The translations under genes were made by a program, and so were the position numbers. From positions 1 through 22,896 of IMG/VR virus record IMGVR_UViG_3300021957_004984: a DNA stretch of 22,896 nucleotides, one strand, 5' to 3'. The notes beneath the pieces were generated by a model that was given only the letters and a program-made list of their open reading frames with translations, searched no databases and was not told where the DNA came from. Positions 1 to 7,543 of the stretch are shown in pieces; within the stretch, counting starts at the first letter, position 1; each line of letters starts with the position of its first letter. The DNA is from a virus.

Positions 1-372
1 CGTGCGGAATGTAAACTTGTAGGAAATGTTGAAAAAAGTGCGGCGGCAATGCCAGGTATTGTTGAACATCGTTTTAATCAACTACAAGAGATTGAGGCTA
101 TACTCAACTATTTAAATATTGAGCTACGTAGATTGCGTAGCTCATTTTTTAAAAAATATCTCGAAAACTATCAACGAGCTCTGTCAAGCCGGGACGTTGA
201 AAAATACGTAGACGGTGAGGCAGACGTTGTTGACTATGAAAAGATTATCAACGAGTTTGCACTAATGCGTAACAAGTGGCTAGGTGTACTCAAAGCTCTT
301 GATCAAAAGCAATGGCAAATTACAAACGTAGTTAAGCTCAGAGTAGCGGGCATGGAAGATGCATCAGTTTAA
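1..372 (+). CDS. uvsY: UvsY-like recombination mediator, C-terminal part
   Basis: This frame is open from the first base, so the gene begins upstream of the window; 123 residues are visible and a first internal Met lies at 49. The protein is small, charged and mostly helical, with Arg/Lys-rich stretches (LRRLRSSFFKKYL) and the tail WQITNVVKLRVAGMED. That tail resembles the end of T4 UvsY, where a large aliphatic helix precedes I-x-x-x-x-D-x-R-x-F-x-A-G. UvsY (137 aa in T4) loads UvsX recombinase onto gp32-coated single-stranded DNA. Its length, charge and the presence of uvsW in the same window fit. The similarity is by eye and weak, so a different small T4-like phage protein is possible. The stop overlaps the next gene's start by 14 nt. 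Confidence 0.5.
   Translation, partial: RAECKLVGNVEKSAAAMPGIVEHRFNQLQEIEAILNYLNIELRRLRSSFFKKYLENYQRALSSRDVEKYVDGEADVVDYEKIINEFALMRNKWLGVLKALDQKQWQITNVVKLRVAGMEDASV
120..150 (+). terminator. Terminator-shaped hairpin inside the uvsY-like gene
   Basis: A perfect 9-bp stem, TGAGCTACG (120-128) with CGTAGCTCA (136-144), closes a 7-nt loop and is followed directly by six T (145-150). This is the layout of an intrinsic terminator on the plus strand. It lies wholly inside an open reading frame, encoding the ELRRLRSSFF segment, so it may be chance, may attenuate transcription into the glycan island, or may only work when the gene is not being translated. Confidence 0.45.
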
Positions 373-1072
373 AACATGGATCATAAGACTATCAACTAAC
401 GAGCATTCATGTAACATGGCTGAGCAATGTAAGCAACAGGCTGCAAAGTTTGGCATTGCGGCAGAATATTTTGAAGGCATCAACGGCTTAGACGTAGACA
501 AACATTACGATCTTACTGATGTTCCGAGACCTAAAAAAAATCTTAAAAAAGGTCGAATAGGTGTTTTAGGATGCTTCTTTAGTCATTACTATCTATGGCA
601 AAATTGTTGGCTACAACAAGAACCTTACCTTATACTAGAACACGACGGTTATATAATTAGAGACATACCTACAAACATTTGTAATCAATTTACAGATGTT
701 TTAAAGTTAGACAGAAACGATCCCTTTAGTAGTGAATATAATCAAATTATAGAAAAAGAATCAACATTAGATTTTAAAATTGAAAAATATATAAACAAGT
801 CTCCAAAAGCAATCCATAAAATCGGAACTGGAAATTATTTCAAGGGAGCATATTCGTATATTTTACAACCTTCGGGTGCAAAAAAATTACTTGATTTTAT
901 TCATAAAAACGAAAACAAAAAAGGACACAGGCCTGCTGATCAGCAAATAGGTGACGAAGTATTAGATACTTGGACTACTATTCCTACAGTAGCAAGACTA
1001 CATCCTTTTTATTCAGAAGGCACAAATATAAAAACAACTAGTTTAACAGGAAATCCTGAGTTATTGGAGTAA
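359..1072 (+). CDS. Glycosyltransferase family 25-like protein
   Basis: A 237-aa protein with the layout of family 25 (LPS-type) glycosyltransferases. It has an N-terminal strand with K-T-W-I-I-R-L, then GVLGCFFSHYYLW at residues 68-80, matching the family's G-x-x-G-C-x-x-S-H-x-x-x-W motif, and LILEHDG at 91-97 in place of the usual L-I-L-E-D-D. The first acidic residue and the final Asp of that motif are kept, with His in the middle. A conserved Tyr-rich middle region (GNYFKGAYSYIL) and a later G-A-K-K-L-L also fit. Such enzymes transfer a sugar from a nucleotide sugar to LPS or a related acceptor. The ATG lies inside the end of the uvsY-like gene, and the next gene begins 6 nt after the stop. 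Donor and acceptor cannot be told. Confidence 0.75.
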   Translation: MHQFKTWIIRLSTNEHSCNMAEQCKQQAAKFGIAAEYFEGINGLDVDKHYDLTDVPRPKKNLKKGRIGVLGCFFSHYYLWQNCWLQQEPYLILEHDGYIIRDIPTNICNQFTDVLKLDRNDPFSSEYNQIIEKESTLDFKIEKYINKSPKAIHKIGTGNYFKGAYSYILQPSGAKKLLDFIHKNENKKGHRPADQQIGDEVLDTWTTIPTVARLHPFYSEGTNIKTTSLTGNPELLE

Positions 1073-1078
1073 GCAGAT

Positions 1079-1699
1079 ATGAAAGAATTAACAGAAAATA
1101 GGAAAGGGTGGATTTGGCCTATTAGTGACACAAACTGTTGGTCATATATGCAATCTCATCCAGACTTGCCGCAACTTATATCTAAACATGCAAATCAAAA
1201 ACGTGTATGTGTTCAAGCAGGCGGCAATATGGGCTATTATGTAAAACAATACGCAGAGCTTTTTGATACAGTATATACTTTCGAACCCGAGCCTGTAAAC
1301 TTTTATTGTTTAAATTTAAATGTAACTTCGCCTAATGTATTTAAATACCAGTCATGTTTAGGTAACAGTCGAGACTTAGTTGCATTAAAAATTAAAGCAA
1401 AGAATCGAGGTAAAAATTTTGTTAACGGCTCTGGCGTTATACCTACACTTTTAATTGACGATTTAAATTTAGAAGTATGTGATCTTATACATTTAGATAT
1501 AGAAGGTTACGAATTATTTGCATTACAAGGTGCAATTAAAACAATTAAAAAATGTAGACCTACTGTCTGTATAGAATTTTTTGAAAAATGTTCAACACGT
1601 TTCAATTATACATTAGATGACATTGAACAACTAATGCAGTCTTGTAACTATAAACTTAAAGTAACTTACGAGGAAGAGCGAGTGTATATTCCTGCTTAA
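1079..1699 (+). CDS. FkbM-family SAM-dependent methyltransferase
   Basis: A 206-aa Rossmann-type methyltransferase. Motif I is CVQAGGNMGYY at residues 44-54, where the first Asp/Glu usually seen is Gln. The acidic end of the second strand is TFEPEP (67-72). The FkbM signature D-L-I-H-L-D-I-E-G-Y-E at about 135-145 is followed by ALQGA and a P-T-V-C-I-E-F strand. FkbM-type enzymes O-methylate sugars or polyketides, and in glycan clusters they usually methylate a sugar hydroxyl. It sits between a GT25-like enzyme and a sulfotransferase. Its last 4 nt (TTAA) are shared with the end of the convergent sulfotransferase gene. Confidence 0.8.
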   Translation: MKELTENRKGWIWPISDTNCWSYMQSHPDLPQLISKHANQKRVCVQAGGNMGYYVKQYAELFDTVYTFEPEPVNFYCLNLNVTSPNVFKYQSCLGNSRDLVALKIKAKNRGKNFVNGSGVIPTLLIDDLNLEVCDLIHLDIEGYELFALQGAIKTIKKCRPTVCIEFFEKCSTRFNYTLDDIEQLMQSCNYKLKVTYEEERVYIPA

Positions 1700-2352
1700 A
1701 AGGTATATTTAAAGTTATCTATATCTTCTTGATATCTTTTCTCTACAAACTTTTTGCTTTTGTCTGAATATAGATTTTGGTATGGTATAGTTGAGCTTTT
1801 ACTTCTATTTGTTACATTTAGTTTCTGACCAGTAAAAATAGGAATACTTTGAAATCCGTCAGCTAGTTCCTCATATTTAATAATCTTATCTATCTGTAAT
1901 TTATTACTTTGCAACCAATGCGATTGATTAATTGCCAAACTAAACCATGTGTAATCCCAAGGTTGATCTAGATAATTATATAGCCAATCATCAAAATTAG
2001 TTTCCATTAGAGAATATTCTTGTTGTATTTCACTATGAGTACGTGCTACTTTTTTTGCCTGTTTAATAGGATTTTTTAGAGCCTTAGCAAGAATACTTTT
2101 CCTAAAAAAATACCAACTCGATATTCTTGACCAAGGATTTCTAACAACAGTAAATGAATAAAAATTGTCTGTGTTTTGGACATAACTTTCGGCATCTTGT
2201 AAAGTACTATGAAAATTTGTATTTTTTGTTCTATTATTCTTTATTATAGTTGTACCGTATAACTCATTAGCAAGCGTCATAATAGCATTACCTGCTGTTT
2301 TTGGAATATGTATAAACAAAACTTTACTTGGTGAATTTATAATGTAGCTCAT
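1696..2352 (-). CDS. PAPS-dependent carbohydrate sulfotransferase
   Basis: A 218-aa protein of the Sulfotransfer_2 type. The N-terminal 5'-phosphosulfate loop is FIHIPKTAGNA (residues 13-23) and the 3'-phosphate-binding segment is FTVVRNPWSRISS (67-79), both in the expected order and spacing. Such enzymes move sulfate from PAPS to a sugar hydroxyl. The start cannot be later because the PAPS loop is almost N-terminal. It is the only minus-strand gene in the glycan island. An exact T4 late motif, TATAAATA, ends 5 nt before its ATG, so its transcript may be leaderless and late. No Shine-Dalgarno is visible. Confidence 0.85.
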   Translation of the reverse strand: MSYIINSPSKVLFIHIPKTAGNAIMTLANELYGTTIIKNNRTKNTNFHSTLQDAESYVQNTDNFYSFTVVRNPWSRISSWYFFRKSILAKALKNPIKQAKKVARTHSEIQQEYSLMETNFDDWLYNYLDQPWDYTWFSLAINQSHWLQSNKLQIDKIIKYEELADGFQSIPIFTGQKLNVTNRSKSSTIPYQNLYSDKSKKFVEKRYQEDIDNFKYTF

Positions 2353-2357
2353 AAAAG

Positions 2358-2365
2358 TATTTATA
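2358..2365 (-). promoter_or_regulatory. Candidate T4-type late promoter for the sulfotransferase
   Basis: Read on the minus strand this is TATAAATA, the exact T4 late -10 consensus, followed by CTTTT and the sulfotransferase ATG at 2352. T4 late transcripts start a few nucleotides after this motif, which would place the 5' end at or next to the ATG. Recognition by a gp55-like sigma factor is inferred, and no such gene is in the window. Confidence 0.55.
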
Positions 2366-2378
2366 TGTTAACTGCGTA

Positions 2379-2386
2379 CATAAATA
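2379..2386 (+). promoter_or_regulatory. Candidate late promoter before the nucleotidyltransferase gene
   Basis: CATAAATA fits the degenerate late motif NATAAATA reported for marine T4-like phages. It is followed by TCAGT and ATG at 2392. It lies back to back with the minus-strand TATAAATA at 2358-2365, separated by only 13 nt. If functional, its transcript would begin at about 2392, which favours 2392 over 2365 as the start of the downstream gene. Confidence 0.45.
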
Positions 2387-2391
2387 TCAGT

Positions 2392-3168
2392 ATGAGCAAT
2401 GTTGTATTAGTTAGTGGCGGCTTTGATCCCTTACACTCAGGGCACATAGCCTATTTTAAAGAAGCAAAAAAATTAGGTTCAAAGCTAGTAGTAGCGTTGA
2501 ATTCAGATGAATGGCTAACACGTAAAAAAGGTAGACCGTTTATGCCTTTTGAAGAACGTGCAGCAATTGTAAAAGAGTTAAAAGTAGTAGACGAAGTTAT
2601 TGGTTTTGACGACAGCGATGATAGCGCATGCCAAGCAATTTTTCAAACACTAAGTACACACGGATCAGGCAGTAAAGTAATATTTGCTAACGGTGGCGAT
2701 AGGACTAATACTACAACACCAGAATATAAAACATATGGTAGTATGCCCTATGTAGATTTTGCGTTTGGTATTGGCGGCGAGAATAAAGCTAATAGTAGTA
2801 GTTGGATATTAGACGAGTGGAAAACACAAAAAACAGAACGTGACTGGGGTTATTGGCGTGTACTAGATCACAAACCCGAACAAGGATACAAAGTAAAAGA
2901 GCTTGTAATATATCCTGGCAAAAGTTTAAGTGATCAAAAGCACTTTAAACGTTCAGAACAGTGGATTGTACTTGAAGGCAAAGTTGATATGGTATCTGAA
3001 TGGAAGTCAAATGTTAACAGGGTTTTGTTAACTCCAGACCGATCACCTTATGAAATCGGAATTGAAGTTTGGCACAAGCCAAGCAATCCCGGAACAGAAA
3101 ACGCACACATCCTTGAGATACAATGGGGCAGTGAGTGCATAGAAGAAGACATTGAAAGAAGAGATTAA
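2392..3168 (+). CDS. Cytidylyltransferase-like enzyme fused to a cupin domain
   Basis: A 258-aa fusion. Residues 1 to about 130 are a nucleotidyltransferase of the RfaE-C/TagD superfamily: VLVSGGFDPLHSGHIAYF carries the H-x-G-H motif at 15-18, followed by ALNSDEWL and a K-K-G-R-P-F segment. These enzymes usually attach CMP or AMP to a sugar phosphate, glycerol phosphate or similar. From about 160 on, the sequence resembles the cupin of type II mannose-6-phosphate isomerase/GMP enzymes (W-G-Y-W-R-V-L, then HFKRSEQWIVLEGKVDM, and a late E-I-Q-W-G). An upstream in-frame ATG at 2365 would add nine residues. ATG 2392 is chosen because the conserved strand follows at once and the late motif lies just before it. 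It overlaps the next ATG (TAATG). Confidence 0.8.
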   Translation: MSNVVLVSGGFDPLHSGHIAYFKEAKKLGSKLVVALNSDEWLTRKKGRPFMPFEERAAIVKELKVVDEVIGFDDSDDSACQAIFQTLSTHGSGSKVIFANGGDRTNTTTPEYKTYGSMPYVDFAFGIGGENKANSSSWILDEWKTQKTERDWGYWRVLDHKPEQGYKVKELVIYPGKSLSDQKHFKRSEQWIVLEGKVDMVSEWKSNVNRVLLTPDRSPYEIGIEVWHKPSNPGTENAHILEIQWGSECIEEDIERRD

Positions 3169-4850
3169 TGCAGCCGTTAAAAATTTTTGTAGGTTATGAT
3201 CCTAGAGAGGATATTGCATTTCAAGTATGTAAACAAAGCATTCTTGATACTGCTAGTGTGCCTGTAGAAATTATTCCACTTAAACAACGGAATTTAAGAA
3301 AACAACGGCTATATACTCGTCCAGTAGATCCTTTAGCAAGTACTGAATTTACATTTACACGTTTCTTAGTCCCCCATTTAACTGATTACAGTGGTTGGGC
3401 ATTATTCATTGATTGTGATTTTGTAGCTCTTACCGATATTAAAAAACTATTTGATCAGACAGACAACAAGTATGCAGTAATGTGTGCGCATCACGATTAT
3501 ACTCCTAAAGAAGGTCTTAAAATGGACGGACAAACACAGACAGTCTACCCACGTAAGAATTGGAGTTCGTGTGTATTATTCAATTGTTCACATATAGCTA
3601 ATACTAAATTAAACTTAGGATTAATTAATAATAAGCACACTACAGGAGCATACTTACACAGGTTTAGTTGGTTAGAAGATAATCAAATTGGACAAATATC
3701 ACACGAATGGAATTGGTTAGTCGGGTGGTATGAAGAGCCAAAAGACGGCAAACCTAAAATGTTACATTACACAGAAGGCGGTCCGTGGTTTGAACAATAC
3801 CAAGACTGCGAATATGCAAATGAGTATTATAAAATTGAACGTAAATATCACCAGCAACTTATAGAAAAGTATACTAGTAAAGTAATATATCCAACACAGC
3901 TAACGCTTAACCATTCAAAAAAAAAATTAGTTGATGATTTATTAAAAGTTTTAGTAGATCCTGTTGGTCAATTTTATAATCTAGATGCAGACAATGTAAT
4001 TAGAGAGATAGACGATATGATGAAAAATAAAAAAGGTTACAAGGTAGTAGCAATACATCCAGGAGACTCATTCGACTTAGACAAAAAGCAGTTATCATAT
4101 GATCGTTTATTAGAAGGATTTTGTAGTGGAGCCCACGGACGTCTTGGTGATTTTGATCAAGAATTAGATACTTCAATACCATTAGTTATTAGAGGTCTTG
4201 GAGGTAATAGTCAAAAAGCAATTAATCATTGTTGGGATACAGGAAGACATTTTTATGCAATAGACACTGGATACTTTGGCAATGAAAGAAGTAAAGCAAA
4301 AATATGGCATAGAATAACTAAAAATAATTTACAGCAACTTGAAATTATTGAACGTCCTACAGATAGATTACGTAGACATTCATGGAAGTATAAAAAGTTT
4401 ACGCCAGGTAATAAAATTCTTATTTGTCCTCCTAGTGATAAAGTAATGAAAATATTTGGACAACCAACAGCAGCAGAGTGGACAGAGCATGTATTAGCTG
4501 AGTTAAAAAAATATACAGATAGACCAATTGAAATAAGAATGAAGCCTATTAGATCAGAACGCATATCAACAGACACTATTGAAGGTGCATTATCGAATGA
4601 TGTACACTGTTTAATAACCTACAACAGTATTGCTGCAGTAGAAGCATTAGTAAATGGCAAGCCGGCTATTACACTAGGTCCTAATGCTGCATCAAGTTTA
4701 GCTGGCAATGATCTATCACAAGTTGAAAATCTTCCTGGACATGATAAAGATACTATGACTGCATTTATGGCGCATTTGTCATACTGCCAATTTACACATC
4801 AAGAGATGCTAGACGGAACAGCATGGCGTATGCTAAATGGTGATGATTAA
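3168..4850 (+). CDS. Two-domain glycosyltransferase: GT-A-like plus island-specific C-terminal domain
   Basis: A 560-aa protein. Residues 1 to about 240 form a GT-A-like domain of the glycosyltransferase 8-like kind: KIFVGYDPRED at the N-terminus, TEFTFTRFLVP at 59-69, and the metal-binding D-x-D in FIDCDF (80-85). From about 290 on there is a second domain with HPGDSF, a C-P-P-S-D segment, DRPIEIRM, then YNSIAAVEALVNGKPA, and a final DGTAWRML. This second part is homologous to the proteins at 4850-5779 and 6651-7529. The domain resembles the donor-binding half of capsule or lipid A type transferases, but I assign no donor. The start overlaps the preceding stop (TAATG) and the stop overlaps the next ATG, so translation is probably coupled. 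The fusion suggests two sequential sugar transfers by one protein (inference). Confidence 0.75.
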   Translation: MQPLKIFVGYDPREDIAFQVCKQSILDTASVPVEIIPLKQRNLRKQRLYTRPVDPLASTEFTFTRFLVPHLTDYSGWALFIDCDFVALTDIKKLFDQTDNKYAVMCAHHDYTPKEGLKMDGQTQTVYPRKNWSSCVLFNCSHIANTKLNLGLINNKHTTGAYLHRFSWLEDNQIGQISHEWNWLVGWYEEPKDGKPKMLHYTEGGPWFEQYQDCEYANEYYKIERKYHQQLIEKYTSKVIYPTQLTLNHSKKKLVDDLLKVLVDPVGQFYNLDADNVIREIDDMMKNKKGYKVVAIHPGDSFDLDKKQLSYDRLLEGFCSGAHGRLGDFDQELDTSIPLVIRGLGGNSQKAINHCWDTGRHFYAIDTGYFGNERSKAKIWHRITKNNLQQLEIIERPTDRLRRHSWKYKKFTPGNKILICPPSDKVMKIFGQPTAAEWTEHVLAELKKYTDRPIEIRMKPIRSERISTDTIEGALSNDVHCLITYNSIAAVEALVNGKPAITLGPNAASSLAGNDLSQVENLPGHDKDTMTAFMAHLSYCQFTHQEMLDGTAWRMLNGDD

Positions 4851-5779
4851 TGTTAACTGTTACTTCTTATCTAAAAGGTATTCCGCCCAGAAATAGAAAC
4901 CCAGAAAAACCCGAAGTGTTAATAAACTTTATTAAGGGTGTAAATGCTGTAGGTGATATTGGTAAAGTTGTAGATGGGTGGAAAGTAATTGACAGTGATG
5001 TTGCTGTTGTTCAAGGCTTTGTGCATCCTGGAAGTAAAAATGTAACACACTTAAATTTAAGAAAAAATGTGTTTGATACACAACAAAAAAATAATAAACG
5101 TAGTATTATAATTGATTCTAATTTGTTTTTATATGCTGATCCAGGAAATACTAAAAAATATTTAAGATACAGTTATGACGGTATCTTTCCTACTACTGGC
5201 GAATATTGTAATTCACAACCCACTCTTAATCGCTGGGATCAAATTAGTAAAGATCTTAATTTGTCTTTAAAGCCATGGAGTACTAATAAAGAAACTATTT
5301 TAATTTGTTGTCAACGAGACGGCGGCTGGAGTATGGACGGACAACAACTTATGCCATGGCTTGTAAAAACAATAATGGAAATTAAAAAACATTCAGATAG
5401 AAAAATAGTAGTTAGATTTCATCCAGGTGATCGTAATTCATCTAAGCATAAATCTGCGCTAATTAGATATAATTTACAAAATGTTTTTGTTACATCCAAC
5501 GAGTCAATTCTTACTGATTTTAAAACAGCACATGTAGTAGTAAACTATAATTCAAGTCCGGCAGTTGCAGCAGCAATTGAAGGCATACCAGTATTTGTAT
5601 TAGATTTAGAAAGAAGCCAAGCCAAAGATATTGCTAACACAGATATTAGTAAAATAGAAAATCCAGTACTATACGATAGAAGCGTATGGATACAGAAACT
5701 TGCTCAAATGCACTGGACATCAAATGAGCTTGCAGACGGAACAGCATGGAGGCACCTAAGACAATGGGCGACAAAGTAG
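4850..5779 (+). CDS. Glycan-biosynthesis protein, GT-B-like, paralogue 2
   Basis: A 309-aa protein. Its C-terminal half matches the second domain of the preceding gene product: ILICCQRDGGWSM, then DRKIVVRFHPGD, then VVNYNSSPAVAAAIEGIPVF, then IENP, and the closing DGTAWRHL. The R-F-H-P and N-S-S-P segments look like those of GT-B transferases of the capsule synthesis type, where the H-P and S-S-P loops bind the nucleotide sugar. The N-terminal half (VVQGFVHPG, then IIIDSNLFLYAD) has no motif I recognise. ATG 4850 overlaps the previous TAA (TAATG), and the end overlaps the next gene by 16 nt. Confidence 0.6.
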   Translation: MLTVTSYLKGIPPRNRNPEKPEVLINFIKGVNAVGDIGKVVDGWKVIDSDVAVVQGFVHPGSKNVTHLNLRKNVFDTQQKNNKRSIIIDSNLFLYADPGNTKKYLRYSYDGIFPTTGEYCNSQPTLNRWDQISKDLNLSLKPWSTNKETILICCQRDGGWSMDGQQLMPWLVKTIMEIKKHSDRKIVVRFHPGDRNSSKHKSALIRYNLQNVFVTSNESILTDFKTAHVVVNYNSSPAVAAAIEGIPVFVLDLERSQAKDIANTDISKIENPVLYDRSVWIQKLAQMHWTSNELADGTAWRHLRQWATK

Positions 5780-6654
5780 TAGTATTAACAACGTTTCATA
5801 AAGAAGGTATGGAAGTTTATGGACAAAGATTTTTAGATAGTTTTGCAAATAATGTTGCTAAAGCAATAAAACTAGTAGTATATGCAGAAGACTGTACACC
5901 TGTAAATCCTGATCCTAATCAGATTACTATACTAGACGCAAAAGAATCACTTCCTAAATTAAATAAATTTAAAGAACGCTGGAAAGACGATCCAAAAGCA
6001 AATGGCAAATGTCCATGGCCCGAACGTCGTCCACGAGATTGGCACAAAGAGTTTAAATGGCATGCTATTAGATTTGCAAACAAAACTTATGCTGTATTTG
6101 ACCAATGTCATAAAAGTTACGGAACAGGTAAATGGGTAGTTTGGATGGATGCAGATACCTTTGTACATAGTCCTTGGGCGTATAAAGACTTTATGGATCT
6201 ATTACCAGAAGATCACTGGGCTACATATGTTGGCAGAGGAAAGGGAGTTAATCCGGGTCCAGAAGGAAAAATGGTAGTTAAGAACTGGCCAGAATGTGGA
6301 TTCTATGGTATTAATATGAATCATCCTGTAGGGTGCAGCTTTGTTGAAGAATTTGAACGCATGTATGAAGATGCTGACAACGGTATATTTACATTAGAGG
6401 AATGGCACGATAGTTATGTTTTTGGCAGCATATTATTTGAACTTAAATTAAAATTTCCAAAGGCATTAGATTACACTGCTGAGATTGCAGTAAACAATTT
6501 AGCAAAGTCTGGAGGCGGCGGACATCCTTTAATTAATAGTAAATTAGGAAAATGGATGGACCATATGAAGGGCGATAGAAAGTTTGCTGGATCATCAAAA
6601 AAGAAAGATGTAATGACACACAGAACAGAATCTTATTGGCAAACAGTAAAATGA
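5764..6654 (+). CDS. GT-A-like glycosyltransferase with a D-x-D motif
   Basis: A 296-aa protein. KVVVLTTFHKEG opens a Rossmann-like strand, and WVVWMDADTFVHSP (residues 124-137) supplies the D-A-D metal site typical of GT-A transferases. A later ECGFYGINMNHP and a region with EEWHDSYVF fit the acceptor side of such folds. The start is placed at ATG 5764, before the conserved strand, with GGAGG at 5748-5752 eleven bases upstream inside the previous gene. An in-frame ATG at 5746 is less likely because it would put that site inside the coding region. It overlaps the next gene as ATGA. Sugar specificity is unknown. Confidence 0.7.
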   Translation: MGDKVVVLTTFHKEGMEVYGQRFLDSFANNVAKAIKLVVYAEDCTPVNPDPNQITILDAKESLPKLNKFKERWKDDPKANGKCPWPERRPRDWHKEFKWHAIRFANKTYAVFDQCHKSYGTGKWVVWMDADTFVHSPWAYKDFMDLLPEDHWATYVGRGKGVNPGPEGKMVVKNWPECGFYGINMNHPVGCSFVEEFERMYEDADNGIFTLEEWHDSYVFGSILFELKLKFPKALDYTAEIAVNNLAKSGGGGHPLINSKLGKWMDHMKGDRKFAGSSKKKDVMTHRTESYWQTVK

Positions 6655-7529
6655 TTTTTTGTTTATATACAGACTACGGAGCATTAAATTCTAAGCCTGT
6701 ATTTGAAGCGTTTGCGCAAAGTGTAACTGATGCTGGCCATACTGTAATATATAACGAACCATATAGAGTAATGGATCATTATAGTAATTATGATGTTGCA
6801 GTCATATGGAGTGTTTTGTGGAACGGACGTATGATACATAATAAACAAGTATGGGAGCAAAACCGTAAACTGAATCGACCAGTTATTGTTTTAGAAGTAG
6901 GTGGCATTGAACGCGGAACAACATGGAAGGTAGGATTAAATGGAATCAACAGAGATGCTTACTTTGGTGACAAAGACAATGATAGGACTAGGGCTGATAG
7001 CTTGGGACTGGTTTGTAAGCCTTGGAGATCCAACGGCGATTTTATTCTAGTATGCGGACAGCATGATAAGAGTTTACAGTGGCAAAACATGCCACGTATG
7101 AGTAATTGGTTCTTAAATACATACGATGAAATACGTAAATACACTGAACGCCCAATTGTATTTCGGCCACATCCTCGTTGTAGACTAGAACATATAGAAC
7201 GTGGGCTTAAAAATGTATATAGACAGGAACCACAACATGTTAACGGCACCTATGACGATTTTGATATGGGGTTTAGTAATGTGTGGGCTACTGTCAGTTA
7301 TAGCTCAAATCCAGGGACACACTCTTGTATCAATGGTGTTCCAGCTTTTGTTAGTACCCATAGTCTTGCTTATAGTGTTGGTAATGACATAGACTTTCTT
7401 TACGATATAGAAAATCCGTTAATGCCAGATAGACAACAATGGCTTAATGACTACGCACATACTGAATACACAATTGAAGAAATATCACAAGGTACCCCAC
7501 TTAAACACTTGACAAACCAGTTATTTTAA
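6651..7529 (+). CDS. Glycan-biosynthesis protein, GT-B-like, paralogue 3
   Basis: A 292-aa protein homologous over its C-terminal half to the products at 3168-4850 and 4850-5779. Shared landmarks are FILVCGQHD, then ERPIVFRPHPRC, then VSYSSNPGTHSCINGVPAF, then IENPL, and a closing QGTPLKHL. The N-terminal half (MIFCLYTDYG, then VIVLEVGG) is Rossmann-like. The ATG overlaps the preceding stop (ATGA); a TTG in frame at 6636 was not used. The -35 box of the next promoter is encoded inside its last codons, so that promoter is intragenic. It may be a nucleotide-sugar-dependent transferase. Confidence 0.6.
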   Translation: MIFCLYTDYGALNSKPVFEAFAQSVTDAGHTVIYNEPYRVMDHYSNYDVAVIWSVLWNGRMIHNKQVWEQNRKLNRPVIVLEVGGIERGTTWKVGLNGINRDAYFGDKDNDRTRADSLGLVCKPWRSNGDFILVCGQHDKSLQWQNMPRMSNWFLNTYDEIRKYTERPIVFRPHPRCRLEHIERGLKNVYRQEPQHVNGTYDDFDMGFSNVWATVSYSSNPGTHSCINGVPAFVSTHSLAYSVGNDIDFLYDIENPLMPDRQQWLNDYAHTEYTIEEISQGTPLKHLTNQLF

Positions 7530-7537
7530 GTTATAAT
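7509..7537 (+). promoter_or_regulatory. Near-perfect sigma-70 promoter, predicted leaderless
   Basis: TTGACA at 7509-7514 and TATAAT at 7532-7537 are separated by exactly 17 bp, and both hexamers match consensus fully. The next ATG is at 7544, six bases after the -10. The expected start point is therefore the A of the ATG itself. It would drive the 390-aa gene, uvsW and the genes after them using the unmodified host polymerase early in infection (inference). Confidence 0.85.
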
Positions 7538-7543
7538 AGTTTT

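Noticed and set aside
4253-4576. Minus-strand 107-aa frame with hydrophobic stretches
   Set aside because: It is antisense to the conserved C-terminal domain of the two-domain glycosyltransferase and has no start signal.
7201-7392. Plus-strand 63-aa hydrophobic frame inside the third glycan paralogue
   Set aside because: It lies in another frame of a conserved coding region and has no start signal, so a shadow.
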